A stretch of DNA of 64,000 nt. Origin: JBAZTO01 sp041661865 (GTDB lineage Bacteria > Planctomycetota > Phycisphaerae > SM23-33). The notes under the pieces are model-generated. The model was not told the origin of the DNA and made no database searches. It worked only from the letters and a program-made list of their open reading frames with translations. The DNA is taken from positions 1 to 64,000 of the forward strand of contig JBAZTO010000014.1 of the NCBI GenBank assembly GCA_041661865.1, in the 5' to 3' direction. The position numbers and the translations under genes were made by a program. This document shows, in pieces, positions 16,815 through 25,528 of this stretch. The stretch's first letter is position 1. The number at the start of each line of letters is the position of its first letter.

Positions 16815-18011
16815 CTATGCCGTTGGCGCTTTGAGTTTCGCCGCGACCGCTCGGCCCAGGGCCGCGCACGCTTCGAGGTCGCTGGCCGTCGGTTGCCACT
16901 TGGCCAGCACGCCCGGGGCGGCGAGGGGGAACTGGCAGCGGGCCAGGTGTTCTTCGATCTGCTTGACGCACTCGCCGCTCCAGCCGTAGGAGCCGAAGGC
17001 TGCGCCGATCTTGTTCTTGAACCGCAGGCCGCGCAGGTCCTCCAGAATCGGAGCGACCGACGGCAGCAGCCCGCGGTTGAGCGTCGGGGAGCCGATAATG
17101 ACCGCCCCGGCCTTGAAGACTTCCGCCAGCACGTCGTTGCGGTCGCTGACGGCGGCGTGGAATAGCTTGTAGGTGACGCCCTCCGCCGCCAAGCCCTCGC
17201 CGACGGCCTCGGCCATGCGCCGCGTGGCGTGCCACATCGAGTCGTAGACGATCACCGCCGTCGCCGTGGGCTTCTGCCGGGCCCACTCAGCGTAGGCCTC
17301 GACGATCTGGAGCGGGTCCTTCCGCCAGATAATGCCGTGGCTGGGCGCGATGATGTCGATGGGCAGGTTCATCGCCGTCAACTCGGCGATCTTCCGCCCC
17401 ACCTGCTCGCTGAAGGGCGTCAGGATGTTGGCGTAGTACTTCAGCGCCTCCTCGTACAGCTCCGCCTGGTCGACCTGGTCGTTGAAGCGGAAGGCTGCCG
17501 CGTAGTGCTGGCCGAAGGCGTCGTTGGACATCAGGATGTTGCGCCCGGTCAGGTAGGTGAACATGCTGTCGGGCCAGTGCAGCATCGGGGCCTCGATGAA
17601 CACCAGCTCGCTCGATCCGATGTTGATCCGCTCGCCGGTGGTCACGGCCCGGAAGTTCCAGGGCGCGTGATAGTGGCCGGGGAAACTGTCCATGCCACGC
17701 TTGGAGACGATCAGCGTGGCCTGGGGCGCCAGCCGCATGATGTCCGGCAGCACGCCGGAATGATCCGGCTCGGAATGGTTGGCAACGACATAGTCGATCT
17801 TCGCCGGGTCGATCATCTCGCGCAGGTTGGCCAGGAACTCCTGGCGGAACGGGCTCCAGACCGTGTCAACCAGCACGGTCTTCTCGTCGACGATCAGGTA
17901 GGCGTTGTAGCTGCTGCCGCGGTGTGTGGACAACTCAAAGCCGTGGAAATGCCGCAAGTCCCAATCGACCACCCCGATCCAATACACGCCCTTGGCCAGT
18001 TCCTGGTGCAT
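16815..18011 (-). CDS. Flavodiiron protein (A-type flavoprotein, FprA family)
   Basis: This cytoplasmic enzyme of 398 residues reduces oxygen to water or nitric oxide to nitrous oxide in anaerobes. The N-terminal beta-lactamase-like domain (about 1-245) carries the di-iron ligands in NHSEPDHSG, MLHWPDSMFTY, MSNDAFGQH and APSHGIIW. The C-terminal flavodoxin domain (about 255-398) starts AVIVYDSMWHATRRMAEA, has IGSPTLNRG and ends with GSYGWSGECVKQ. No rubredoxin domain is fused. AAGGAG lies eight bases upstream of the start. Together with hcp 2.7 kb away it makes a stress-defence neighbourhood against oxygen and nitric oxide. Confidence 0.94.
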   Translation of the reverse strand: MHQELAKGVYWIGVVDWDLRHFHGFELSTHRGSSYNAYLIVDEKTVLVDTVWSPFRQEFLANLREMIDPAKIDYVVANHSEPDHSGVLPDIMRLAPQATLIVSKRGMDSFPGHYHAPWNFRAVTTGERINIGSSELVFIEAPMLHWPDSMFTYLTGRNILMSNDAFGQHYAAAFRFNDQVDQAELYEEALKYYANILTPFSEQVGRKIAELTAMNLPIDIIAPSHGIIWRKDPLQIVEAYAEWARQKPTATAVIVYDSMWHATRRMAEAVGEGLAAEGVTYKLFHAAVSDRNDVLAEVFKAGAVIIGSPTLNRGLLPSVAPILEDLRGLRFKNKIGAAFGSYGWSGECVKQIEEHLARCQFPLAAPGVLAKWQPTASDLEACAALGRAVAAKLKAPTA

Positions 18012-18183
18012 TGATCCGTCTCCTTACATGTGCCTAATGTTCATCATAGCTCGCAAGGAAACTTGTCGCTTTTCGAGCTTGGGCATGTCGTTATTTCGCG
18101 ACCGTCGCGCGCTCGGCGATAGCCGCCCAGGCCGCGGCGCCCACGGTATTTCCGGTATTCCGGTCTCCCGGTATTCCGGGCGG

Positions 18184-19359
18184 CTATTTCTTCTTCATGG
18201 CCTTGATCAGGATCCGCACGCCCCTGGCCAGCAGCGCGTCGGGAATGATCAGCGGCGGCGCCAGGCGCAGCACCGTGTCCTGCGTGCAGTTGATCAGCAG
18301 GCCCGCAGCCATGCAGGCGGCCACGATGTCCTTGCCGGGCTTGTCCAGTTCGATGCCGATCATCAGGCCATGCCCGCGGACTTCCTTCACGCAGCCGATC
18401 TTGGCGCTGCGCAACTGGGCCATGACTTCCTCGCCCTTGGCCTCAGCCCGCTCGACGAGGTGCTCGTCCTCGATGAGTTTCATGGTCGCCACGCCGGCGG
18501 CAGCACAGAGCGGGTTGCCGCCCATGGTGCAGCCGTGCTTGCCGGGCTGGAGGACGTCCTGGTACTTGGGCGAGGCGACGCACGCGCCCACCGGCGTGCC
18601 GCCGCCGACGGCCTTGGCCATGGTCATCACATCCGGCTCGATGCCGAAATGCTGGTAGGCGTACCACTTGCCGGTGCGGGCCGGCGCGGTCCACACCTCG
18701 TCGCACACCAGCAGGATATTCTTCTCGTCGCACAGCTTCCGCAGGCCCTGCATGAACGCGAGGCTGGGCACGTTCATGCCGCCCTCGCCCTGGATGGGCT
18801 CGACGAACACGCCGGCCGTCTCGCCGTCGATGGCGGCGCGGACGCCTTCGAGGTCGCCGTAGTTGCACTTGACGTTGCCCGGGAGCATCGGCTCAAAGCC
18901 GGTCTGGAACTTCTCGGGCGTCAGCGACAGGGCGCCCATGGTCCGGCCGTGGAAGCAGTGGTTGAAGCTGATGATCTTGTAGCGGCCCGCTCCGGCGGCC
19001 AGGCGCACCAGTTTCAGCGCCGCTTCGGCCGCCTCAGCCCCGCTGTGGCAATAGAAGACCTTCCCGCCAAAGCCATGCGAGGTGATCAGCCGGGCCAGTT
19101 CCACCTGCGGGGCGTTGGTGAACAAGTTGCCGTGGCACATGAGCTGCGCCGCCTGCTTGCGGACGGCGGCGACGATCGCCGGGTGGCAATGCCCCGCCAC
19201 GCCCGCCCCGCCAAAGCCCGCGAAAAAGTCGATATAGGCCTTGCCGTCGGCGTCCCAGATCCTGGCGCCTTTGCCCCGCGCCATGGCCATGGGCAGGCGT
19301 CCGTAGTTGGGGATCAGGTACTGGTTCGTGCCCGCGACAATCTGTTCCTGCGTGTCCAT
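18184..19359 (-). CDS. argD: Acetylornithine/ornithine-type class III aminotransferase
   Basis: This PLP enzyme of 391 residues belongs to the ArgD/OAT branch of class III aminotransferases. Acetylornithine aminotransferase makes N-acetylornithine in arginine synthesis. Seen motifs are FFAGFGGAGVAGHCHPAI, YCHSGAEAAEAALKL, NHCFHGRTMGALS, EPIQGEGG, the PLP aspartate in LLVCDEVWTA, and the Schiff-base lysine in MTMAKAVGGG. The usual ArgD EVQTG element reads EVWTAPARTG here, so the substrate could differ (ornithine or gamma-aminobutyrate). The start is at 19359 and a promoter-like pair lies 50-80 bases upstream. No other arginine genes are adjacent. Confidence 0.82.
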   Translation of the reverse strand: MDTQEQIVAGTNQYLIPNYGRLPMAMARGKGARIWDADGKAYIDFFAGFGGAGVAGHCHPAIVAAVRKQAAQLMCHGNLFTNAPQVELARLITSHGFGGKVFYCHSGAEAAEAALKLVRLAAGAGRYKIISFNHCFHGRTMGALSLTPEKFQTGFEPMLPGNVKCNYGDLEGVRAAIDGETAGVFVEPIQGEGGMNVPSLAFMQGLRKLCDEKNILLVCDEVWTAPARTGKWYAYQHFGIEPDVMTMAKAVGGGTPVGACVASPKYQDVLQPGKHGCTMGGNPLCAAAGVATMKLIEDEHLVERAEAKGEEVMAQLRSAKIGCVKEVRGHGLMIGIELDKPGKDIVAACMAAGLLINCTQDTVLRLAPPLIIPDALLARGVRILIKAMKKK

Positions 19360-19409
19360 TTTCGTTTCTCCATCGTGCTCAAAAGCACAAAAAGGCCGGA
19401 AAACGCTTT

Positions 19410-19438
19410 TTTGTACGACAGCGGGAGGGGCCAGTCAA
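19410..19438 (-). promoter_or_regulatory. Candidate promoter of argD
   Basis: On the minus strand TTGACT (19438-19433) and TACAAA (19415-19410) are 17 bases apart, implying a start near 19403 and a leader of about 44 bases. The -10 match is weak. On the plus strand a TATAAT occurs at 19460-19465, possibly for the divergent YyaL-like gene, but no -35 box is evident there. Confidence 0.4.
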
Positions 19439-19576
19439 GGACGCAGCTTCCGACAATCCTATAATATGCCATCGCGGAAAATGTTTCCGGAATCCTCGAA
19501 GGACGCGACGGCCGGTGGACCTGGCTTGCGGCAGGCGTCGCGATGCGAGTTCATGGCAGTTAGGGACTCTAACAAT

Positions 19577-19638
19577 ACGTAGCATGGGCATCTTGCCCAT
19601 GAGTATCACGGGCGTCCCGCCCGTGCAAATTGCGAAGA
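19577..19638. repeat. Dispersed palindromic repeat, copy 1 of a 62-bp pair
   Basis: This segment is identical to 50687-50748 except for one base in 62. It contains two adjacent palindromes, ATGGGCATCTTGCCCAT and CACGGGCGTCCCGCCCGTG. It lies directly upstream of the YyaL-like gene, within the 309-base gap that follows argD. The rest of that gap holds only promoter-like boxes. Confidence 0.9.
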
Positions 19639-19674
19639 TGCTTTGTTAGATCCCCTTGGCAGAAAGAGATGGTC

Positions 19675-21729
19675 ATGGCCAAAACGACCAAGACAGAGAT
19701 TCGGTGGCGGACCTGGGGCCAGGGGGTTTTCGACGAGGCCCGGGCGGCCGACAAGTTGATCCTGCTGGACAGCGGGGCCACCTGGTGCCACTGGTGCCAC
19801 GTGATGGACCACCAGACGTATGAGGACGAGGAAGTGGTCCGGTTCGTCAATGAGCGGTTTATCCCGCTGCGGATCGATCGCGACCGCCTCCCCGAGGTCG
19901 ATGCCCGCTTCCAGTCGGCCATGGCGCTGATGTCCTCGCAGGCGGGCGGCTGGCCGCTGACGGCGGTGGTGACGCCCGACGGGCACGTGCTCTTCAAGGC
20001 CACCTTCCTGCCGCCCCGCTCCGACCCGGCCTTCGGCGCGGGGACAGGGCTCATCGAGTTGCTTGAGACGGTGGACAAGCACTGGCGTGAAAACCGCTCG
20101 GCCATCGCGGCCGCGGCGGCCCGGCTGGACGAGGGGATAGAACGGGAGTTCCGGCGGATTTACTCCCAGCCGGGCAAGATCTCCGACGAGCAGATCCAGA
20201 TGGTTTTCTCCGGCCTGGAGCAGGCATACGACAGCCAGCATGGCGGATTCGGCGCCGCGCCAAAATTCTTCAACCCGCCGGCCCTCGAACTGCTGGAGGT
20301 GCTGGCCTGGAAGGGCAACGAACACGCCGCGGCGATGCTGACCAAGACGCTCGATTCAATCCGTCGCGGCGGGGTCTGCGACCAGGTCGGCGGCGGCTTT
20401 CACCGCTACAGCGTCGATGAGCGGTGGCACGTGCCGCACTTTGAGAAGATGGCTTGCGACAATGCCGCCCTTCTGGCCATCTTCGCCAATGCCCACGCCC
20501 TGACGGGCAAGAAGACGTTCCGCCAGGTCGCCCTCCAGACGATGGAATGGGCGATGGACGTGCTGGGCGGCGGCGGGCGAAAAGGCTTTTTCGCCAGCCA
20601 GGACGCCGATGTCGGGCCGGAGGACGACGGGGACTATTTCACCTGGACGTCTGAGGAGGTCCGCGTCGCCGTCGGCGAGTTGTCCGAGGTGGTGGAGGCT
20701 TACTACGACGTCGACGAGCAGGGCGACATGCGCGACCGCCCCGGCAGGAACGTGCTTCGCGTGATCAAGCCGCCCGATGTGCAGGCACGGCTGCTGGGCA
20801 TCAACCCCGAGGAACTGGCCGGGCAGATCGAGCAGGGCCGGCGGCTGCTTCAGGCGGCGCGGGCCAGGCGGCCGGCGCCGGGAGTGGACAAGACCGTCTT
20901 TGCCGACATCAACGGGATGATGATCGACGCCTTCCTGACCTGCCACGAGCGCCTGGGCGAGGGGCCAGCCCGCGAAGTCGCCATCGCCACGCTGGACCAT
21001 TTGCTCGATACGCTCCGCGACGAACGCGGCGTTTTTGCCCACTACCGCCAGGGCGGGACGCTGATGAACGTCGGCCTGCTGGCCGATCAGGCCTGGATGG
21101 CGCGGGCTGCCCTGCATGCCTTCGCCGTCACGGGCGAGGAGAAGTATCTCCAGGCCGCCACGAAGTTGGGCCGCTATATCGCGGGCCTGGCGACCGATTT
21201 CGGCGCCCTGGCCGGCTCGCCGCAACCCTCGACACCCGGCCCGGCCGCCACCCGCCCGGCGGTCGGCTGGGAAGATTCCGCCGGACGCAGCCCCGCTTCG
21301 CTGGCTGTCTCGGTGCTGCTGGACCTGGGCCACTGGGCGGGAGATGACACCCTCTCCGCCGCCGCGACCACCGCGGCAGAAAGCTTCGCCGGCGGAGTCA
21401 AACGCGACTGGGCGCTCTTCCTGGCCGGCTACACCCTCGCGTTGGAGCATGTCCTGCATGGCCCGCGCAGCATCCTGGTCGTCGGGCCCAAGGGCGACCG
21501 AACCGCCGCGAACCTGCTCTCCGCCGCCCGGCGCGAAATGCTGCCGGGAGGATGGACCCTCGCCATCGATCCATCGCAGGAACCCCAGCGCCGCCGCCTC
21601 GAACAATGGGGCCACGCCTGGCCCGCCCACGCCGTCGCCTACGTCTGCCACGGCAAGGCGTGCCTGGCCCCGGCGCAGTCAGTGTCGCAACTTTCGCAGC
21701 GCCTGGGGGAACTCAGGAAACTTCAGTAG
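19675..21729 (+). CDS. Thioredoxin-domain protein of the YyaL/DUF255 family
   Basis: This is a large protein of about 684 residues, the bacterial relative of spermatogenesis-associated protein 20. Residues about 5-165 form a thioredoxin-like domain with the conserved ATWCHWCHVMDHQTY and a CxxC pair. The following 500 residues are an alpha/alpha-barrel region resembling sugar-isomerase and cellulase folds (QHGGFGAAPKFFNPPALELL, FHRYSVDERWHVPHFEKM, SQDADVGPEDDGDYFTW). No enzymatic activity is firmly established for the family. Start at 19675 (or ATG at 19669) follows AGAAAGAG. The azoreductase gene follows by 36 bases, suggesting cotranscription and a redox theme. Confidence 0.88.
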   Translation: MAKTTKTEIRWRTWGQGVFDEARAADKLILLDSGATWCHWCHVMDHQTYEDEEVVRFVNERFIPLRIDRDRLPEVDARFQSAMALMSSQAGGWPLTAVVTPDGHVLFKATFLPPRSDPAFGAGTGLIELLETVDKHWRENRSAIAAAAARLDEGIEREFRRIYSQPGKISDEQIQMVFSGLEQAYDSQHGGFGAAPKFFNPPALELLEVLAWKGNEHAAAMLTKTLDSIRRGGVCDQVGGGFHRYSVDERWHVPHFEKMACDNAALLAIFANAHALTGKKTFRQVALQTMEWAMDVLGGGGRKGFFASQDADVGPEDDGDYFTWTSEEVRVAVGELSEVVEAYYDVDEQGDMRDRPGRNVLRVIKPPDVQARLLGINPEELAGQIEQGRRLLQAARARRPAPGVDKTVFADINGMMIDAFLTCHERLGEGPAREVAIATLDHLLDTLRDERGVFAHYRQGGTLMNVGLLADQAWMARAALHAFAVTGEEKYLQAATKLGRYIAGLATDFGALAGSPQPSTPGPAATRPAVGWEDSAGRSPASLAVSVLLDLGHWAGDDTLSAAATTAAESFAGGVKRDWALFLAGYTLALEHVLHGPRSILVVGPKGDRTAANLLSAARREMLPGGWTLAIDPSQEPQRRRLEQWGHAWPAHAVAYVCHGKACLAPAQSVSQLSQRLGELRKLQ

Positions 21730-21765
21730 CCGCCGATGAACCGCCAACTATCAAAGGAGACATCG

Positions 21766-22389
21766 ATGCCCAGACTACTGCACATCAAGGCCAGCCCTCG
21801 AGGCCTGGACTCGTACTCCACCCAGCTTGCCGAGGCGTTCATCCAAGCCTTCAAGCAAAACCATCCGCTCTACGGGACGGACGAACTGGACGTGTTTCAC
21901 GCCAACCTGCCTGCCTTTGAAGCCCCGCAGGCCGCAGCCAAGTATGCGGTCATGAGCGGGCAGGAACCCACCGGCGCCGCCGGACGGGCATGGAAGGCGG
22001 TCATCGGGGTCATTAACGACTTCAAGTCGGCCGACATGTACCTGATATCCTCCCCAATGTGGAACTTCAGCATTCCCTACCGGCTCAAGCAGTACATCGA
22101 TATCCTCGTCCAGCCGGGATTGACCTTCTCATACTCCGCCGCCGGGGGCTACAAGGGGCTGGTGACGGGCAAGAAGGCGTTCCTGATGCTCGCTCGCGGC
22201 GGGGCCTACCCGCCCTCCACCAAATCCGACATGCAGCAGCCATACCTGGAGATGATCCTGCGATTCGTCGGCGTGGAGGAGATCCGGGCGGTCGTCGCCA
22301 GTTCGACCCTCATGGCGGGGGCCGCCGAAGTCCATGACATGATGGAAGTGGCCAAGGAGCAGGCGCGGACAATTGCCGCCGAGGCGTGA
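21766..22389 (+). CDS. azoR: FMN-dependent NADH:quinone reductase / azoreductase
   Basis: This flavodoxin-fold enzyme of 207 residues transfers electrons from NAD(P)H via FMN to quinones and azo compounds. Signatures are the N-terminal phosphate loop HIKASPRGLDSYST, the FMN-binding segment SPMWNFSIPYRLKQYID and the loop ARGGAY. The spacing and length match the AzoR/AcpD family. The start at 21766 is clear from AAAGGAG seven bases upstream; an ATG ten codons earlier lacks such a site. It probably forms an operon with the YyaL-like gene and may relieve quinone or disulfide stress. Confidence 0.9.
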   Translation: MPRLLHIKASPRGLDSYSTQLAEAFIQAFKQNHPLYGTDELDVFHANLPAFEAPQAAAKYAVMSGQEPTGAAGRAWKAVIGVINDFKSADMYLISSPMWNFSIPYRLKQYIDILVQPGLTFSYSAAGGYKGLVTGKKAFLMLARGGAYPPSTKSDMQQPYLEMILRFVGVEEIRAVVASSTLMAGAAEVHDMMEVAKEQARTIAAEA

Positions 22390-22602
22390 GTCTCCGCCCA
22401 TCGCTATAACACTATTCCCTGCTTGCCGTGGCCCGCCCACTCCGCGGGCCCCGCCCGATCCCCATCCACAGGCACCCGCCCTGGCGGGATTTCCCCCGGA
22501 GCCTGTTGCATCCGCCGGCATAACGGTACAATGCCCAACGCTTCCGGTGCTACTGAAGGTCTTCCCTCTGTCGCCCGGATGGTGGACTACTGAGGAATCA
22601 TT

Positions 22603-23829
22603 ATGAGACATGCGATTCTCTTCCTGCTGGGCCTGACCTGCACAACATTGCCCTTGTTCGCCGCCGGGGCCAACGCCTCCTCCGGGCAGGTCCGCCAGTT
22701 CCCCAATGCCGGCATCGAACTGGCCATCCCCGCCGGCTACCAGCTTCAGCCCCTCGCCCAGCCCTACGAGATACTGCGGGCCGTCATGTTCGACGGCAAC
22801 ACGCCGTCCCAGGGCCTGACGCTCGTGGCCATGCCGGTGGGCTCCCCCACCGCCACCGCCGACGAAATCGCCGACTCGATGCTGGCCGACCAACAACAGT
22901 CGCTGGTGATCCGCGACCTGCAGATGATAACCAAGGCGACCATGAAGGTGGCCGACATCAACGGCGCCGCCCGCTACTTCAGCTACAAGTTCCGCGGCGA
23001 GCCGACGCTGGCGGCGGTGGTTTACTTCATCCGCCAGGCGCCCGATAGCGCCAGCCGCATCTGCTACATCCTCAGCGTCGAGGCGCAAGCCAACCGCAAG
23101 TCCGAAGTCCTGCCCGCACTGGGCGATGTGGTCAAGACCGTCCAGTTCCTGCCGCTCCAGCGGCCCATTGACATCAAGCTCCACCTGGGCCAGAAGGTCG
23201 AAAGCGAAGACGGCCTCCTCTCCCTCCGCGTGCCGGAAGGTTGGTTCGTCAATTCGGACGCGAGCGGCCTGGAGATCGCTCAGATGGACTTCACCAGGAA
23301 TACTCCGACGCTCTTCGCCCATATCGTAGTGGATGATGTTGCGCCCCAGGGTGACGCCAACGCCGTGGCGGCCAAGTGCATCGCCAGGTTCAAGACCGCC
23401 ACCGCCGCCGACGAGATGGAAGGCAAGGTGCTGGGCCAGACCACTTCCCTCCTGGCGGGCCTGCCGGCTTGCCAACTGGTCATGGAGCAGCGGGGCCAGC
23501 CGCGGGCGACCAGTGCCCCAACCACAGCCGCCGCGGGCGCAACCACGGCCCCCGCGACCGTCCCGGCCAGTTCACCTGCCACCGCCCCCGCCGCCGATGC
23601 GGACAAGTTCAATGTCGTCATCGTGCAGCGCGTCGTGGTCTTGCCCGAATCGCTCGCGGCGGGCGGGCATAAGAGCCTCTCGCTGATCCTGATCTGCCAG
23701 GAGGCCAAGCCCGAGGCGGCAGAGGCGGCCATGAACACGCTGGCCGAGGGATTCGAGCTTCACCCCGAAAAACTCGCAGCCACCCAGCCGACCCCCGCGC
23801 CAGGCAACGTGGCCCCGGCGAAAAAATAG
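22603..23829 (+). CDS. Exported protein of unknown function, two similar halves
   Basis: This 408-residue protein has a signal peptide of about 25 residues. Two related stretches follow. The first (about 30-190) starts with a PNAGIELAIPAGYQLQPLA segment. The second (about 200-395) starts with EDGLLSLRVPEGWFVNSDA. Both look like the PsbP/Mog1-like beta-sandwich seen in many DUF1795-type proteins, though I cannot confirm it. A low-complexity Ala/Thr/Pro linker of about 40 residues interrupts the second half. GAGGA lies upstream of the start. No partner is evident. Confidence 0.6.
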   Translation: MRHAILFLLGLTCTTLPLFAAGANASSGQVRQFPNAGIELAIPAGYQLQPLAQPYEILRAVMFDGNTPSQGLTLVAMPVGSPTATADEIADSMLADQQQSLVIRDLQMITKATMKVADINGAARYFSYKFRGEPTLAAVVYFIRQAPDSASRICYILSVEAQANRKSEVLPALGDVVKTVQFLPLQRPIDIKLHLGQKVESEDGLLSLRVPEGWFVNSDASGLEIAQMDFTRNTPTLFAHIVVDDVAPQGDANAVAAKCIARFKTATAADEMEGKVLGQTTSLLAGLPACQLVMEQRGQPRATSAPTTAAAGATTAPATVPASSPATAPAADADKFNVVIVQRVVVLPESLAAGGHKSLSLILICQEAKPEAAEAAMNTLAEGFELHPEKLAATQPTPAPGNVAPAKK

Positions 23830-23910
23830 CTTGCGCCCTCTCGATTGTTGGAGTAGAAGGAGTCCAAGCGGACGTGAATAATTGGTGATTCCGCGCTTGA
23901 GGGAGAATCT

Positions 23911-25008
23911 ATGAGTTTCGAGAATCAGGTAATTAATGATGATTGTGTAACTTGGCTTGCCAAGCAGAAAGAGCCGTTCGCTGACCTGATCTTTGCCGAT
24001 CCCCCCTTCAATATTGGCTACAAGTACGATGTTTATGACGACAGAAAGCAATACCGCGAGTATCGCCAATGGACCTTCAAGTGGATGAGGGCCTGCGCCC
24101 AGGTGCTGAAGCCCCACGGGAGCTTCTGGATAGCCATAGGAGACGAATACGCCGCTGAAGTCCGGTTCATTGCACGACGGCTGGGGCTCACTCTGAGAAA
24201 CTGGATCATCTGGCATTATACCTTTGGGCAGAATACGCGGATGAAGTTTGCCCGATCACACGCTCATCTTTTCTATTTCACCAAGAGCCAAGAGAACTTC
24301 ACCTTTAATCCTGAAGCAGTCGCAGTCGCTTCCGATCGGCTCAAAGAGTACAACGACAAACGTGCAGCTCCATTAGGCAAGGTTCCTTTCGATGTATGGA
24401 TCGACTTCCCCCGAGTCTGCGGCACCTTCTCTGAACGAGAGGGCTGGCATCCATGCCAGATGCCTGAGGGGCTATTGTCGCGAATTGTGCGGGCCTGCAC
24501 CGACATTGGCGACAGGGTGTTAGACCCCTTTGCTGGGAGCGGAACAACGCTGGTAGTAGCCAAGAAACTTCGGCGGACTTTCACGGGGATAGAGCTCTCC
24601 GAGCAATATGTCGAGGGAATTGAAGAGAGAATAAAAAAGACCGTTGCCGTCTCCTCCGTGGGGACGACTCCGAGAACATGGACTCCAGCGGAGAGGGAGT
24701 TGCTTGCTTCCCTCTACGTAGAAAACGCGATACCCTCGGAACAGCTTCACAAGCACATGAACCTCTGGGTGACATTTGTCCAGCAGTTCAACCTGCGGAT
24801 ATACAACGTCGTCGCTGGTGAACGCGAGCCTGATGAAATATGGAGCCAACTTGAACGGATGCGAAAGTCAGGCAAACTAGGGCGGGTTAGGGTCCATGCC
24901 TCTGTGGCGACGACCGGGGACTTAGAAGCGCCATTGATACCTGCAAAAGAACTGGAGCGAATGAGGCGGGTTCAGCCTAACGACAACACCAAGAAACGAT
25001 CAAAGTGA
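23911..25008 (+). CDS. Beta-class DNA methyltransferase (N4-cytosine/N6-adenine)
   Basis: This 365-residue protein is a beta-class DNA amino-methyltransferase, with the catalytic motif first: ADPPFNIGYKYD (residues about 31-42) and the SAM-binding motif later, VLDPFAGSGTTLV (about 203-215). WIAIGDEY and HLFYFTKS fit the remaining motifs. DPPF is ambiguous for N6-adenine or N4-cytosine. The last ~110 residues form an extra domain after the catalytic core and end in a basic tail. GC content is far below that of the flanking genes, indicating transfer. No restriction endonuclease is adjacent; the next gene, 13 bases away, is a small protein that shares a module with this C-terminal domain. Confidence 0.88.
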   Translation: MSFENQVINDDCVTWLAKQKEPFADLIFADPPFNIGYKYDVYDDRKQYREYRQWTFKWMRACAQVLKPHGSFWIAIGDEYAAEVRFIARRLGLTLRNWIIWHYTFGQNTRMKFARSHAHLFYFTKSQENFTFNPEAVAVASDRLKEYNDKRAAPLGKVPFDVWIDFPRVCGTFSEREGWHPCQMPEGLLSRIVRACTDIGDRVLDPFAGSGTTLVVAKKLRRTFTGIELSEQYVEGIEERIKKTVAVSSVGTTPRTWTPAERELLASLYVENAIPSEQLHKHMNLWVTFVQQFNLRIYNVVAGEREPDEIWSQLERMRKSGKLGRVRVHASVATTGDLEAPLIPAKELERMRRVQPNDNTKKRSK

Positions 25009-25021
25009 CAAGGGGAACAAC

Positions 25022-25426
25022 ATGGATGGCCTAAGCAGGGCGCACCAAGAACATGTCGTAGAGTTGCTACAAAAATCCACCGTGGCGAGAGACTCGCTTC
25101 CGTACACGGACGAGTTCCAGCAACTGAAAACTGAATTCTTTGACAGGACGTTCAAGAACGTCACTGATGCCGAGTTCTGGAACATCTTGGTGACTGTCGG
25201 AAAGAAAGGCGGAGTCAGGGGAAAACCGCGAACCAGTATTGCACCGTCGTTAGCTGAAGACAATCAGAGGCTCCTCCTCTCGCTCATGCCGGTACCAATT
25301 GGAGAACGGGATAGATTGCCCTACTCGAAAGCACTGGACAGACTGGTACAGCAGTTTAGCTCCACAGCCGGCACGAACCTCACCCACCGTGAAATCTGGT
25401 TGGCAATCTTGAGTTTGGCGAAGTGA
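25022..25426 (+). CDS. Small protein with a duplicated module shared with the methyltransferase
   Basis: This 134-residue protein consists of two similar modules at about 22-68 and 92-134. Each begins with LPYT or LPYS, has a helix with a Q-F or E-F pair, and ends with a tryptophan segment (TDAEFWNILVTVGKKG, THREIWLAILSLAK). A similar segment, ending EPDEIWSQLERMRKSGKL, is present in the C-terminal domain of the upstream methyltransferase. AAGGGGAA precedes the start and the gap to the methyltransferase is 13 bases, so they are cotranscribed. A DNA-binding or modulating partner role is inferred. I do not recognise a named family. Confidence 0.65.
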   Translation: MDGLSRAHQEHVVELLQKSTVARDSLPYTDEFQQLKTEFFDRTFKNVTDAEFWNILVTVGKKGGVRGKPRTSIAPSLAEDNQRLLLSLMPVPIGERDRLPYSKALDRLVQQFSSTAGTNLTHREIWLAILSLAK

Positions 25427-25528
25427 TGATTGGGGTATAGGGCCGGAAACAGCACGCTGCGGGCGTCGCGGCGCGTGGGCAAGGGCCGAACGAAGCGTGC
25501 CACGGGGAAATCGCCCCAGGCCGGCCCC

